64,000 bases of DNA from JADJOY01 sp046331705 [NCBI: bacterium] (GTDB lineage: Bacteria; JADJOY01): the NCBI GenBank assembly GCA_046331705.1, contig JAXLQJ010000020.1, positions 47,243 through 111,242 of the forward strand, written 5' to 3'. Below are positions 16,016 to 25,093 of the stretch, in pieces. The notes under the pieces are model-generated. The model was not told the origin of the DNA. It was given only the letters and a program-made list of their open reading frames with translations, and made no database searches. Each line of letters begins with the position of its first letter. Position 1 is the stretch's first letter. Position numbers and translations under genes: made by a program.

Positions 16016-18694
16016 ATGAGCACGTCCAGCAAACGCCGCACGCTCTACCTCGTCGACGGCCCCAACATCGCGTTTCGCGCCTTCTTCGCCATCGGCGGCA
16101 TGAAGTCGAGCCATGGCCTGCCCACCAACGCGCTCTTCGGCTTCACCAACATGCTGCTCAAGCTCATCAAGGACGAGCGGCCGGATCATCTCGCGATCGC
16201 CTGGGACCCACCCGGAAAGACGCACCGCGAGGAGCGCTACCCGGAGTACAAGGGCACGCGTCCCGACATGCCCGAGGATCTGCGTGCGCAGATGCCGTAT
16301 TTCCAGCGCATCGCCGAGGCCTTCGGCATCCCGTTCCTGGAGGTGCCCCGCTACGAGGCGGACGACGTCATCGCCACGCTCACGCGCCGCCACGAGCACG
16401 AGCTGGACGTGGTGATCGTCACCTCCGACAAGGACCTGATGCAGCTCGTGGGCGACCACGTGTCGCTGCTCGACACCATGAAGGACAAGCGCATCGGCCG
16501 CGCCGAGGTCCAGGAGAAATTCGGCTGCGCGCCCGAGCAGGTGCCCGACGCGCTGGCCATCTGGGGGGACACCTCGGACAACATCCCCGGCGTCAAGGGG
16601 ATCGGCGAGAAGGGCGTGAAGGCGCTGCTGGCGAAATGGGGCAGCCTCGCCGACATCTACGCGAATCTCGATCGAGTGGAGCCGGCGGGCACGCGCAAGA
16701 AGCTCGAGGCCGATCGGGACAACGCGTACCTCTCGCTCGAGCTGGCCACGGTCGCGAGCGACGCGCCCGTGGAGGCGAGGATCGAGGATCTGGCGCTCGC
16801 GTTCCCGCCGCCGGTGGAGCGCGCGCGCCCGCTCTTCACCGAGCTCGAGTTCCGCGGGCTGTTGCGCGAGTTCGGCGGCGAGATGGTGTCGATCGATCGC
16901 AGCGCCTACCGTCTCGTCACGAGCGCCGACGAGCTGGCCGAGCTCGCGAAGGCGCTGCGCCGCGCGGATCGGTTCGCCGTCGACACCGAGACCACCTCCC
17001 TGCGCGCGCTCGAGGCGCGGCTGGTGGGGCTCTCCTTCTGCTGCGACGACCGGGTCGCGTGGTACGTGCCCGTCGCGCACCATTACCTCGGCTGCCCGCC
17101 GCAGCTCGACTGGGACACGGTCCGCGACGTGCTCGGTCCGCTGCTCGAGGATCCGGACAAGGGCAAGGTCGGCCAGAACCTGAAATACGACGTCGAGGTG
17201 CTGGGCACGCACGGTGTGGACGTGCGCGGCATCGACGGCGACACCCTGCTCGCCGATTACCTGCTCAGCCCGGAACGGCGCTCGCACAACCTCGACGATC
17301 TGGCGCTCGTGCACCTCCAGCACCGCATGATCACGTACGAGCAGACGGTGCCGAAGGGCGAGACGTTCGCGTCGGTACCGGTCGAGCAGGCGCGCGACTA
17401 TTCCGCCGAGGACGCCCACGTCACGTGGCTCCTCGACAAGCGCTTGGCGCCGCGACTCGAGAGCGAAGGGCTCGGCACGCTCTACCGCGAGCTCGAGGTG
17501 CCGCTGATCCCGGTGCTCGCCCGGATGGAGGCGAACGGGATCGCCGTCGACCGCCGCGGGCTACGCGATCTCTCGCACGAGCTGGATCGACGCATCGGGG
17601 AAGCCGAGGAGGCCTGCTACCGCGCCGCCGGCACCAAGTTCTCGATCGGGTCGGTGCCGCAGCTGCGCGAGATCCTGTTCGACAAGCTGCAGCTACCGGT
17701 GCTCAAGAAGACCAAGACCGGCGCGTCCACCGACGAAGCGGTGCTCTCCGAGCTGGCCATCCAGCACCCGCTCCCCCAAGCGATCCTCGACTACCGTTCG
17801 CTGGTCAAGCTCAAGAACACCTACGTCGACACCCTGCCCACGCTGATCAACCCACGCACGGGCCGCATCCACACGAATTACTCGCAGACCACGGCCGCGA
17901 CCGGTCGGCTCTCGTCCTCCGACCCCAACCTCCAGAACATCCCCATCCGCACCGCGGAGGGTCGACGCATCCGACACGCCTTCTGCGCTCCCGAAGGGCG
18001 GCTGCTGCTCGCGGCGGACTACTCCCAGGTGGAGCTGCGCGTCCTCGCCCACCTGGTGGGCGGCAAGGGCGGTTTCGCCGACGCGTTCGCCGCGGGCATC
18101 GACGTCCACACCCAGACCGCCGCCGGCATCTTCGGCGTGCCGGTCGAAAGCGTGGACAAGGAGCAGCGCCGCATCGCCAAGGCCGTGAACTTCGGCATCC
18201 TCTACGGACAGGGCGCCCACGGTCTGGCGCAGACCACCGGCATCTCGCGCACCGAGGCCAAGGAGTATCTGCGCCGCTACGGCGAGCGCTTCCCGGAGGT
18301 GGCCGCGTACCAGGCCAGCACCATCGCCACCGCCCGCGAGAAGGGCTACGTCGAGACTCTCCTCGGCAGGCGCCGGCGGCTCGGGGACCTCACGAGCGGC
18401 AGCCAGGTGGATCGGGCCCAGGCCGAGCGCATGGCGCTCAACACGCCCATCCAGGGCACGGCGGCGGACCTCATCAAGAAGGCCATGATCGCCATCGATC
18501 GCCGGCTCGCGGCCGAGCACCCGGGCCAGCTCATGCTGCTCCAGGTCCACGACGAGCTGGTCTTCGAGGTCGACGAGAGCCGCGTGGACGCGGTGCGCGA
18601 GATGGTGGTCGACGAGATGACCCACGCCATCGAGCTCGCCGTGCCGCTGGTCGTCGACACCGGCGTCGGCCGCCACTGGGACGAGACGGACTGA
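16016..18694 (+). CDS. polA: DNA polymerase I
   Basis: An 892-residue enzyme with all three domains. The 5' nuclease (about 1-290) carries YLVDGPNIAFRAF and TSDKDLMQLV. The 3'-5' exonuclease retains the DTET motif (about 322), QNLKYDVEVL and the late YSAEDAH motif, so proofreading looks intact. The polymerase domain has ADYSQVELRVLAHL (about 667), RRIAKAVNFGILYGQG and QVHDELVFEV (about 842). It begins at ATG 16016, not the longer open frame upstream. The last 239 bp (18456-18694, residues about 814 to the end) are repeated with 12 substitutions and no indels at 30352-30590, so the 3' end may have been replaced or duplicated when the island behind it arrived. Confidence 0.97.
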   Translation: MSTSSKRRTLYLVDGPNIAFRAFFAIGGMKSSHGLPTNALFGFTNMLLKLIKDERPDHLAIAWDPPGKTHREERYPEYKGTRPDMPEDLRAQMPYFQRIAEAFGIPFLEVPRYEADDVIATLTRRHEHELDVVIVTSDKDLMQLVGDHVSLLDTMKDKRIGRAEVQEKFGCAPEQVPDALAIWGDTSDNIPGVKGIGEKGVKALLAKWGSLADIYANLDRVEPAGTRKKLEADRDNAYLSLELATVASDAPVEARIEDLALAFPPPVERARPLFTELEFRGLLREFGGEMVSIDRSAYRLVTSADELAELAKALRRADRFAVDTETTSLRALEARLVGLSFCCDDRVAWYVPVAHHYLGCPPQLDWDTVRDVLGPLLEDPDKGKVGQNLKYDVEVLGTHGVDVRGIDGDTLLADYLLSPERRSHNLDDLALVHLQHRMITYEQTVPKGETFASVPVEQARDYSAEDAHVTWLLDKRLAPRLESEGLGTLYRELEVPLIPVLARMEANGIAVDRRGLRDLSHELDRRIGEAEEACYRAAGTKFSIGSVPQLREILFDKLQLPVLKKTKTGASTDEAVLSELAIQHPLPQAILDYRSLVKLKNTYVDTLPTLINPRTGRIHTNYSQTTAATGRLSSSDPNLQNIPIRTAEGRRIRHAFCAPEGRLLLAADYSQVELRVLAHLVGGKGGFADAFAAGIDVHTQTAAGIFGVPVESVDKEQRRIAKAVNFGILYGQGAHGLAQTTGISRTEAKEYLRRYGERFPEVAAYQASTIATAREKGYVETLLGRRRRLGDLTSGSQVDRAQAERMALNTPIQGTAADLIKKAMIAIDRRLAAEHPGQLMLLQVHDELVFEVDESRVDAVREMVVDEMTHAIELAVPLVVDTGVGRHWDETD

Positions 18695-18786
18695 GTCAGC
18701 CGCGCGGGTGGCGCGCTTGTCCGTGCGGGTTGCCTCGCTATCATCGCGGTTGAGACAAGTTCTTCGACGAGTTGACCCTTCGCCCC

Positions 18787-20427
18787 ATGAAGCCGCCCAA
18801 CGCTACCAACAGTGTCACACGGATCAACCCCGAATCGGGGTTTCCCGAAATCCGGATTCCGGCCAGCGCGACGCCTTTCGACGAGAACGCCGACGAGATC
18901 GCGCTCGACCAGCTGCGTCGTTCGTACCTGCGCCTCGGTCGCCTCTACGAAGTATCCCAGTCCCTTCTCGAGCCGCGCGACGCGGAAGGTGTTTTCAACG
19001 CCATCGCACGAGCTGTTACCGACCTGGTTGGTGCCGAGCGCGTGCTAATCGCCACGCTGGAAGGCGAGCACATGACGTGTCGCGCGAGCTGCGGCTTCGA
19101 TGCTGCGGTCACCGATGTCCTCCCCGTCAGCAAGACGATCGTTGGAACGGTCTTGGCGACAGCCGAATCCGTCCTCTCAGCCGATGCCCAGCACGAGGCA
19201 CAATATCGAGACGCGGCGAGCGTGGTCGTTCAGGGAATTCGCTCCGTGATGTGCTGTGCGCTGAGACCGCCGCGGGATCGACCCGTCGGATTCGTCTACG
19301 CTGACAGCAATCTCACGGACAGGGCGTTCGATCACGAGGATCTTCGGTTTCTGCACGCGCTCGCACACTACGGCTCTCTGGCCCTGGAGAGCGTGGAGCG
19401 ACTCGCAACCGAACGCGCGTTGGCGCGAGATCGATCCGAAACCCTATGTGAAGCGTACGGACCGGATCACGAGTTCGTCGGGACCAGTGCCAAGAGCCTG
19501 GCCGTGATGAATCTCGTTCGACGGGCCGCAGCAAGCAATGCGCCGGTTCTGGTCGTCGGTGAGACCGGTACGGGCAAGGAGATCGTAGCGCGTGCGCTGC
19601 ACTGGCACTCTCCGAGGCGCGACGGTCCATTCATCCCCGTGAACATGGGGACCATGCTCCGCGACACAGCGCTCTCCGAGCTGTTCGGTCACGAGCGCGG
19701 CGCGTTCACCGGCGCCCATGCACCGCGCAGCGGCCTTTTTCGCCAGGCCAGCGGCGGGGTGCTCTTTCTCGACGAGATCACTGCAGCTACACCCGATGTG
19801 CAGGTGATGCTCCTGCGAACGCTACAGGAAGCAACGGTGCGACCACTGGGTGGCCGCACAGAGGTCAAGGTCGACGTGCGCCTCGTCGCTGCGTGCAACG
19901 TCGACATCGAGGAAGAGGTACGAGCCGGCCGGTTTCGCGAGGACCTTTTCTATCGATTGAACGTGGTCCGCCTCGACCTTCCTCCTCTCCGCGAGCGCCC
20001 GGAGGATCTCGAGCTGCTGTTGAACCACTTCCTCACGCGGTTTGCGCCTCATCAACGCTACGATCCGGCGGCGTTGCGGTTGCTGTGCACGTACTCGTGG
20101 CCCGGCAACGTGAGGGAGCTGCGGAACACGGTCGAAAGCCTCACGATCCTCACTCCCGGTGACGTGATCGGGATCGAGGATATCCCCGACCGAGTGCGTC
20201 GCGCGGCACGTCCCGCCCAGCCTACTCCGGCGAGCGGCCCCCTCGAACCCCTCCGCGTGGCTGTACAACGGCTCGAGCGCGACCACATCCAGAAGGCCCT
20301 TCGAGAGACGGCGGGCAACCGCGACCAAGCCGCAGAACTGCTAGGCGTCGGACGAGCCACGCTTTACGAGAAGATCAAGCAATACGGGATTGCCTCGTCG
20401 CAAACCTCCGATCGCAGCGCGTCCTGA
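18787..20427 (+). CDS. Sigma54-dependent enhancer-binding regulator (GAF-AAA+-Fis)
   Basis: A 546-residue protein. An N-terminal GAF sensor domain (about 40-195, with DLVGAERVLIATLEGEH) is followed by the AAA+ module: Walker A GETGTGKE (about 258), the sigma54-contacting GAFTGA loop (about 305), Walker B GGVLFLDEI, and the arginine-finger region FREDLFYRLNVV. The C-terminal Fis-type HTH reads NRDQAAELLGVGRATLYEKI. Because GAFTGA is intact, it should activate sigma54 promoters; three such candidates lie in front of exported-protein genes of the same island. ATG at 18787 is preferred to a TTG 15 nt upstream. It is the first gene after polA (92-bp gap). Confidence 0.93.
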   Translation: MKPPNATNSVTRINPESGFPEIRIPASATPFDENADEIALDQLRRSYLRLGRLYEVSQSLLEPRDAEGVFNAIARAVTDLVGAERVLIATLEGEHMTCRASCGFDAAVTDVLPVSKTIVGTVLATAESVLSADAQHEAQYRDAASVVVQGIRSVMCCALRPPRDRPVGFVYADSNLTDRAFDHEDLRFLHALAHYGSLALESVERLATERALARDRSETLCEAYGPDHEFVGTSAKSLAVMNLVRRAAASNAPVLVVGETGTGKEIVARALHWHSPRRDGPFIPVNMGTMLRDTALSELFGHERGAFTGAHAPRSGLFRQASGGVLFLDEITAATPDVQVMLLRTLQEATVRPLGGRTEVKVDVRLVAACNVDIEEEVRAGRFREDLFYRLNVVRLDLPPLRERPEDLELLLNHFLTRFAPHQRYDPAALRLLCTYSWPGNVRELRNTVESLTILTPGDVIGIEDIPDRVRRAARPAQPTPASGPLEPLRVAVQRLERDHIQKALRETAGNRDQAAELLGVGRATLYEKIKQYGIASSQTSDRSAS

Positions 20428-20540
20428 TACGGCACCGTCGACGCAGAGCTGTTCATTCTGCAGACCCTTAGCCATGCGGTCGATTCACGAGCACCCCAGA
20501 TCTTCCCGTCTCGTGAACCGACCGCCACCGACCATCAAGA

Positions 20541-20849
20541 TCACCGATCGTGATTCTTCCAACCGCTGTAGATGTTCTGAATCTGATGATTGAGATTCGA
20601 CGCGCGGTTGCCAACCTCTTCGCGGACTCGACCCCACCGGCGGTCGAACTCCCCGTGCAAGTACTCGCCGTACTGGTTCTCGCAACGGGCGACGCAGTCG
20701 GTGTATAGGGTAGGCGGCTTGCGTTCACAAGCATCGTCGCACGACATCGCTCTTGCGCTGCTCGGGTTTGTCCCAGCCATCGCTGTGATCGCCGAAGCGA
20801 GCATCAACGTCGTGACGACCGTACGCATCCGATTCTTATTCGTGTCCAT
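20541..20849 (-). CDS. Small exported twin-CX3C protein
   Basis: A 102-residue protein. The N-terminus (MRTVVTTLMLASAITAMA, ending near SARA) is a Sec signal peptide. The mature part has exactly four cysteines arranged CX3C-x10-CX3C (CDDAC and CVARC), which would staple two helices into a hairpin as in alpha-hairpinins and small Tim chaperones. It is followed by a polar, aromatic tail (EFDRRWGRVREEVG). No known family is recognised. A sigma54-type promoter lies about 65 nt upstream of the ATG. ATG encoding MDTNKNR is chosen, as longer readings would put residues before the signal peptide. Confidence 0.7.
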   Translation of the reverse strand: MDTNKNRMRTVVTTLMLASAITAMAGTNPSSARAMSCDDACERKPPTLYTDCVARCENQYGEYLHGEFDRRWGRVREEVGNRASNLNHQIQNIYSGWKNHDR

Positions 20850-20913
20850 GACTCGATTCCCCTCGAGAGCGGCGTTCCTCGCCGCTCGTGGTTGGTGGTT
20901 GACAGCACATGAA

Positions 20914-20930
20914 AGCAAGCCTCGCTCCAC
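20914..20930 (-). promoter_or_regulatory. Sigma54-type promoter of the twin-CX3C gene
   Basis: The minus strand reads GTGGAGCGAGGCTTGCT. It has GG and GC separated by exactly 10 nt, and a full TTGCT -12 element; the -24 differs from TGGCACG at two positions. Transcription would begin near 20903, about 55 nt before the ATG at 20849. The nearby sigma54 activator supports function. Confidence 0.55.
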
Positions 20931-20972
20931 CATCGCTCGAGCGCGATGAGTCGACACTCGGAATGATTTCAA

Positions 20973-21448
20973 GGAGTGTCCGCCGGCGCCATGTCCGATC
21001 AGGCAACCCGTCTACGCTGCCAGACTTCGGCGTCCGAGACATCGGATTCCCGAAGCCACCCATTGCACGCGGCCGAGCAAGGCCTCAACACTCCTGCGGT
21101 GGATCCGCTCTGCCTGAAACCGTCAGTAGTTCTCGACCGCGTCCTGGACCGATGCCGCGGCACGAGACGCGCGCTCCCTGCTGCGTGTGCCACAGCACGC
21201 GCACCGAGATTTCCCAAGCAGCCCCTGCGGCTCAACGCGCCGGAAGCATCCAGGTCGCCCGAACCCATCGTCGGCGTGGCCTGGGGGGCGCGCGACGAGG
21301 TCTTCGGGCTATTGCATCAGGGCGGCGCGGGTGTAATCGATCGAACTCGCAATCGCTAGCGCGTCTCGTCAGCTCGCCGTGCCGCCACGCGTGCAACTAG
21401 CACGGGCCTGCCGTGCCGGCCGCCGCGAAACACGTCAGGCTCTTTGCG
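20973..21448. other. Region without a confident gene
   Basis: About 480 bp between the twin-CX3C gene (whose promoter lies at 20914-20930) and the CSLREA gene end. A plus-strand open frame of 127 codons (20976-21359) exists but has no recognisable motif, ribosome-binding site or family resemblance, and is His/Arg/Pro-rich as spurious frames are here. I see no hairpin terminator. Confidence 0.4.
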
Positions 21449-23965
21449 CTATGGGCAGGACACTGACGGGGTCGCCGACGACCATTCGCAAGCAGTGCCC
21501 GTCTCGAACCCGCTTTCGAAAGTCAGCACCGCCTCGGACGAGCCAGCACTGCAAGCGGGTGCGCCATCCTCGACCGTCTCCCCACAGATGCTGGCCCGCA
21601 TACTCGCCCGCTGGTCCAGATCGTTGCAGGCGTCCTGCTCGTAGTGCGTGTGCGTGCATTGCACGCCGTCCACCACCAGCTTGCTGTCCGATTTCAGCAG
21701 GTAGGTCTTGGTTGGGCCGCCATTGTACGCGAGGCGAAGCAGGCCAAGGTCCAAGATTGCGTGGTTGCCATCAACGACCGGGCAGGACGGATCGCCCCAC
21801 GTGCCTAGGTTCGCCGTCATGCGACCGGAGGGAAACTGACAGGTGCCCTGAATGCCGCTGTTCCTCAGCAACATCTCACCCGTGGTCTCGATGGCGCTGG
21901 CCCCTTGATTCTCGGCGACGATCACGTGTGCGAGCGTCGCGTCGCCCCCATTGGTGATTGCGGCACCACTCGGCGCCTCGTTTCCGCTCAGCGTCGAGTT
22001 GCGGACGATGAGGTCTCCGCTCCCGTTGGCTAGCCCTCCGCCCTCCCCCTGTGGGGACGCGACCGTGTTTTCCGCGAGCAACGAGGCATCGATGATGGCT
22101 TGCGGCGCACCGCCGTCCGCGGCAACCAACAATGGCGACTCCACGAAGATGCCGCCCCCGGCGCTCTCCGCGGTGTTCGCTTCGACCGTAACGCGATCGA
22201 GGTGCAGTGAGCCCGAGCCATCTGAGTAGATCCCGCCGCCCTTCGCGCCGGCGCCCGTCGCTTGATTGCCTACAATCCTGACGTCCTCCAGAGACATATC
22301 TGTCGAACTCGCAATCGCGCCGCCATTGCCCTGAACTGACCCACCCGTCATGGTGAAGCCCGCGAACTTGATTGGCCCCCCTCCACCCTTCGGGTTGAAC
22401 AAGCGGTCACCCCCGAGGATTTTGATGACTGTGACTGCGACCCCCGCGCCGCGGAGGGTGAGTGGCTGCCTGATGTCCAAGTCACCGAGCAGCGCATCGT
22501 CCTCGTCCGCACCGGGCCGCGTCAGCTCGTAACTCCCTGGCGCGAGAAGGATCGTCGCAGCATTCGATTGCGCGTTCGCTGCGATCACCGCTTCGCGAAG
22601 CGAACAAGCCACACCCGAGATACACCCATCCGGTTCTGGATCGTCAAGTTCGGTCACCGCGATCGACTCTCGTTCGTCCGCCTGCGCTTCGACGGCACCG
22701 GTATCGCAGTGCGCGTCTGAGCGAGGTTTGTTGCGCTGATCCGTTGTCGTGCACGGACCGATCCCGGAGTCGACCGCAATGCTGCCGACGTCGAGCGCGT
22801 GCGTGCGTGTCGGCCCTCCGTAGTCGCCGATGGGCTTCACGCCAAGGCTGGCGACGCCGTGGCGGTCATTCGGGGCAAACAACGCGCAGGTGTTTCCGGG
22901 ACTCTCGATGTTCCCGTCTTGGCTGTGGAACTGGCTCGCCGGCAGACCGCCCGGCGGGGCTGTGGCACAGTCTCCCTCGATCAGCGTGTTCCGCAGGGTC
23001 ACCCCGTCTGGTCCGGTGCTTTCCAATGCATCAGCAGCGCCGTCTGCCAGGTTGCCGATCAGGCTGCAGTCCGTCAGCGACAGCAACCCTGAGTTCTTGA
23101 CAGCCGCGGCAAGGGCGGCCCGATTGCCGCTGAACGTCGAGTTGACAGCGTCGAGGGTCTCGCCAGCGTCGTTGGCGATGGCCCCACCGTGTCGCCCTGG
23201 GGTCGAGTTGCCACTGAAGGTCGAACGCGTGATTGTCACAGAAACAAGGCTGCGGTTGCCATTACCGTTATAAAGACCGCCGCCATCGTTCGCCTGAGGG
23301 CCGCCACCTGGAACAGCGACGTTGTCGCTCACCGTAGAATCCACAATCTCGAGATGAACGGGCTTGTTCTCGTCGTCCAGATCCACCGTATAGAGGCCGC
23401 CGCCTTGGATCGCGGTATTGTCCGTCACAGTGCACCGCGTCAGCGTCAGTACGGCCGCAGCTGTCTTGATCCCGCCACCGCATGCGTAGCGGCCCGTAGA
23501 GCCAGGTGCGCATTTCGAGCTTTCCTGGTCGGCGGGTTCATCGAGCAGCGACACCTCGCCGCCTCGGATGATGAGATCGCGGAATTCAACGGTTGCCGCG
23601 CCCGGACGAACGTCGAAGACGCGATCGATCCTCTGAGCATCGATTACAGCGCCACCGTTCGAGCCGGGCGGCCCGAGAATTGTGACGGACTCGGATATGT
23701 CGAGGTCGCCTGACGCGGAGTCGTTCTCATTGGTGCCGGGCCTCGTGAGAAGGTAGGTTCCCCCTGGCAAATCAATCTCGTCAGCGCCGCTTGCGGCGTT
23801 CGCCGCAATCACCGCCTCGCGTAAGCTGCAGTCCTCCGGAGCACACGCATCGACGGAAGGGTCATCGAAACGTGTGACAGTGAATGTGGCAGCAATGCTC
23901 GCCGGTCCGAGGTGACCGAGGGTCAAGACTGCTACGATCAGCGCGGATGCAGTGCGCAGATTCAT
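21449..23965 (-). CDS. Secreted CSLREA-domain parallel beta-helix protein
   Basis: An 838-residue protein with a Sec signal peptide (LIVAVLTLGHLGPASIAA). It is built as two homologous halves, each starting with a CSLREAVIAANA segment (near residues 46 and 460) followed by TYLLTRPG or SYELTRPG. Right-handed beta-helix rungs follow: LTRCTVTDNTAIQGGGLYT, SVTITRSTFSGNS, VEANTAESAGGGIFV and similar, as in polymorphic outer-membrane proteins and choice-of-anchor Q proteins. The C-terminus has FESGFETGTACEW with several Cys. It probably acts at or outside the cell surface. It starts 46 nt after the HEAT-like gene with GGAGG ahead of the ATG, so it is likely the third gene of an operon. Confidence 0.82.
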   Translation of the reverse strand: MNLRTASALIVAVLTLGHLGPASIAATFTVTRFDDPSVDACAPEDCSLREAVIAANAASGADEIDLPGGTYLLTRPGTNENDSASGDLDISESVTILGPPGSNGGAVIDAQRIDRVFDVRPGAATVEFRDLIIRGGEVSLLDEPADQESSKCAPGSTGRYACGGGIKTAAAVLTLTRCTVTDNTAIQGGGLYTVDLDDENKPVHLEIVDSTVSDNVAVPGGGPQANDGGGLYNGNGNRSLVSVTITRSTFSGNSTPGRHGGAIANDAGETLDAVNSTFSGNRAALAAAVKNSGLLSLTDCSLIGNLADGAADALESTGPDGVTLRNTLIEGDCATAPPGGLPASQFHSQDGNIESPGNTCALFAPNDRHGVASLGVKPIGDYGGPTRTHALDVGSIAVDSGIGPCTTTDQRNKPRSDAHCDTGAVEAQADERESIAVTELDDPEPDGCISGVACSLREAVIAANAQSNAATILLAPGSYELTRPGADEDDALLGDLDIRQPLTLRGAGVAVTVIKILGGDRLFNPKGGGGPIKFAGFTMTGGSVQGNGGAIASSTDMSLEDVRIVGNQATGAGAKGGGIYSDGSGSLHLDRVTVEANTAESAGGGIFVESPLLVAADGGAPQAIIDASLLAENTVASPQGEGGGLANGSGDLIVRNSTLSGNEAPSGAAITNGGDATLAHVIVAENQGASAIETTGEMLLRNSGIQGTCQFPSGRMTANLGTWGDPSCPVVDGNHAILDLGLLRLAYNGGPTKTYLLKSDSKLVVDGVQCTHTHYEQDACNDLDQRASMRASICGETVEDGAPACSAGSSEAVLTFESGFETGTACEWSSATPSVSCP

Positions 23966-24011
23966 CGTCGCCTCCGGCGAGAGCTCGATAAGAAAAAGAC
24001 ACGAGAAAGGA

Positions 24012-25082
24012 TCAGTTCATACTCTGCAGTATCACCGCACGGATCTCGGGGTCAACTTCGCGAGCGAGGAGCTTCTCGACCGCCTGGCGAGCCTCACCGC
24101 CTGCCGGCGAAGCCGCCAACGCCTGGGCTGCGGCAGCGCGTTCGACCGGTGTCCGCTGGTAGTCGGTGGCCACGGCGATGAGCGCGTCGCCCGACGTAGG
24201 CGACGTGCTCGCCCCGGCCCACTGACTCAAGAGGCTCGGAACAAACCGGCTTGCGGATGGGTCGGCTTGCATCTGGGCCAGGAAAGACTCGATCACTTCG
24301 TGAGGGTCGGCTGATGCGAGTCGTGCCAGCACATCAGTCGCGGCCGCCGCGTCCCCACGCGACCGCGCGGTGACGGCAATCGCCACAGAAGATCCGGGGC
24401 GGCCCACGTCCAGAACACGCTCCCGAACCTTCGGCCGCCGATCGTTCTCAAATAGAAATCCAAGCCGACCGTCGACATCGGCTTTCACGGGAGAAGTGCG
24501 GATGCCTTTCAGTACGGCTTCCTGAACGTCGGCGGGCAGCGCGTCAAAGTCCCCGAGCTCCACTCGCGCGTCCTCGCCAAGTATGTCGACTAGGACGTCA
24601 GCGCCTTGGCCGGTACCCGCTTCCGAAAGCGCTTGCAGGAGCTGATCGGCGAAGATGGCTTCCCCACGCGCTCGCGCGTCGAGCAGCGCACGCAGTACGC
24701 CGACCACTGCTGCCCGCGTGCCGGATCGCGCCAGCAGGCGAGCCGCGGCGAAACGCTCATCGTCCGCCCGAGAGCCCACCAGACGGGCGAGCAGCATCGC
24801 TTCGCGGCTCGAGTCATCCGCATCCTCGCGCGCGGCTCGGTTAATCCCGCCCTCGTGGGCCGGGCCTGGAGAGTCCAGGATCACAGCAGTGGTCGATGGG
24901 CGCGACTTTGACGGCGGCGCGGACTCTCGAAGCTCGACGGCCCCCGCCCGCGACGCCTCAAACGGGCGCTCCGGGCGGGTGGCGGACATCGCTGCCCATG
25001 CAACCAGACTGACGGCGGCACAGCCGGCGAGAGCGCGACCGGCGGATCGCATCGAATCTCCCACGTCACGCCATTGGCTCAT
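24012..25082 (-). CDS. HEAT-like helical repeat protein, probably membrane-anchored
   Basis: A 356-residue protein. An N-terminal hydrophobic segment (GRALAGCAAVSLVAWAAMSA) acts as a signal anchor. A Ser/Pro linker is followed by Ala/Leu-rich helical pairs resembling HEAT repeats: DERFAAARLLARSGTRAAVVGVLRALLD, then PVERAAAAQALAASPAGG and AVEKLLAREVDPEIRAVIL, quoted in part. Most of it should lie in the periplasm as a protein-interaction scaffold. It starts 11 nt after the PPC-domain gene ends. No enzyme motif was seen. Confidence 0.7.
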   Translation of the reverse strand: MSQWRDVGDSMRSAGRALAGCAAVSLVAWAAMSATRPERPFEASRAGAVELRESAPPSKSRPSTTAVILDSPGPAHEGGINRAAREDADDSSREAMLLARLVGSRADDERFAAARLLARSGTRAAVVGVLRALLDARARGEAIFADQLLQALSEAGTGQGADVLVDILGEDARVELGDFDALPADVQEAVLKGIRTSPVKADVDGRLGFLFENDRRPKVRERVLDVGRPGSSVAIAVTARSRGDAAAATDVLARLASADPHEVIESFLAQMQADPSASRFVPSLLSQWAGASTSPTSGDALIAVATDYQRTPVERAAAAQALAASPAGGEARQAVEKLLAREVDPEIRAVILQSMN

Positions 25083-25093
25083 GGCTTTCTCGC

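Noticed and set aside
14416-18753. A long plus-strand frame covering the sensor genes and polA
   Set aside because: It is out of frame with polA, crosses minus-strand genes and shows only low-complexity translation.
20976-21359. A 127-codon plus-strand open frame in the island
   Set aside because: No ribosome-binding site, signal peptide or motif, and composition like the surrounding shadow frames.
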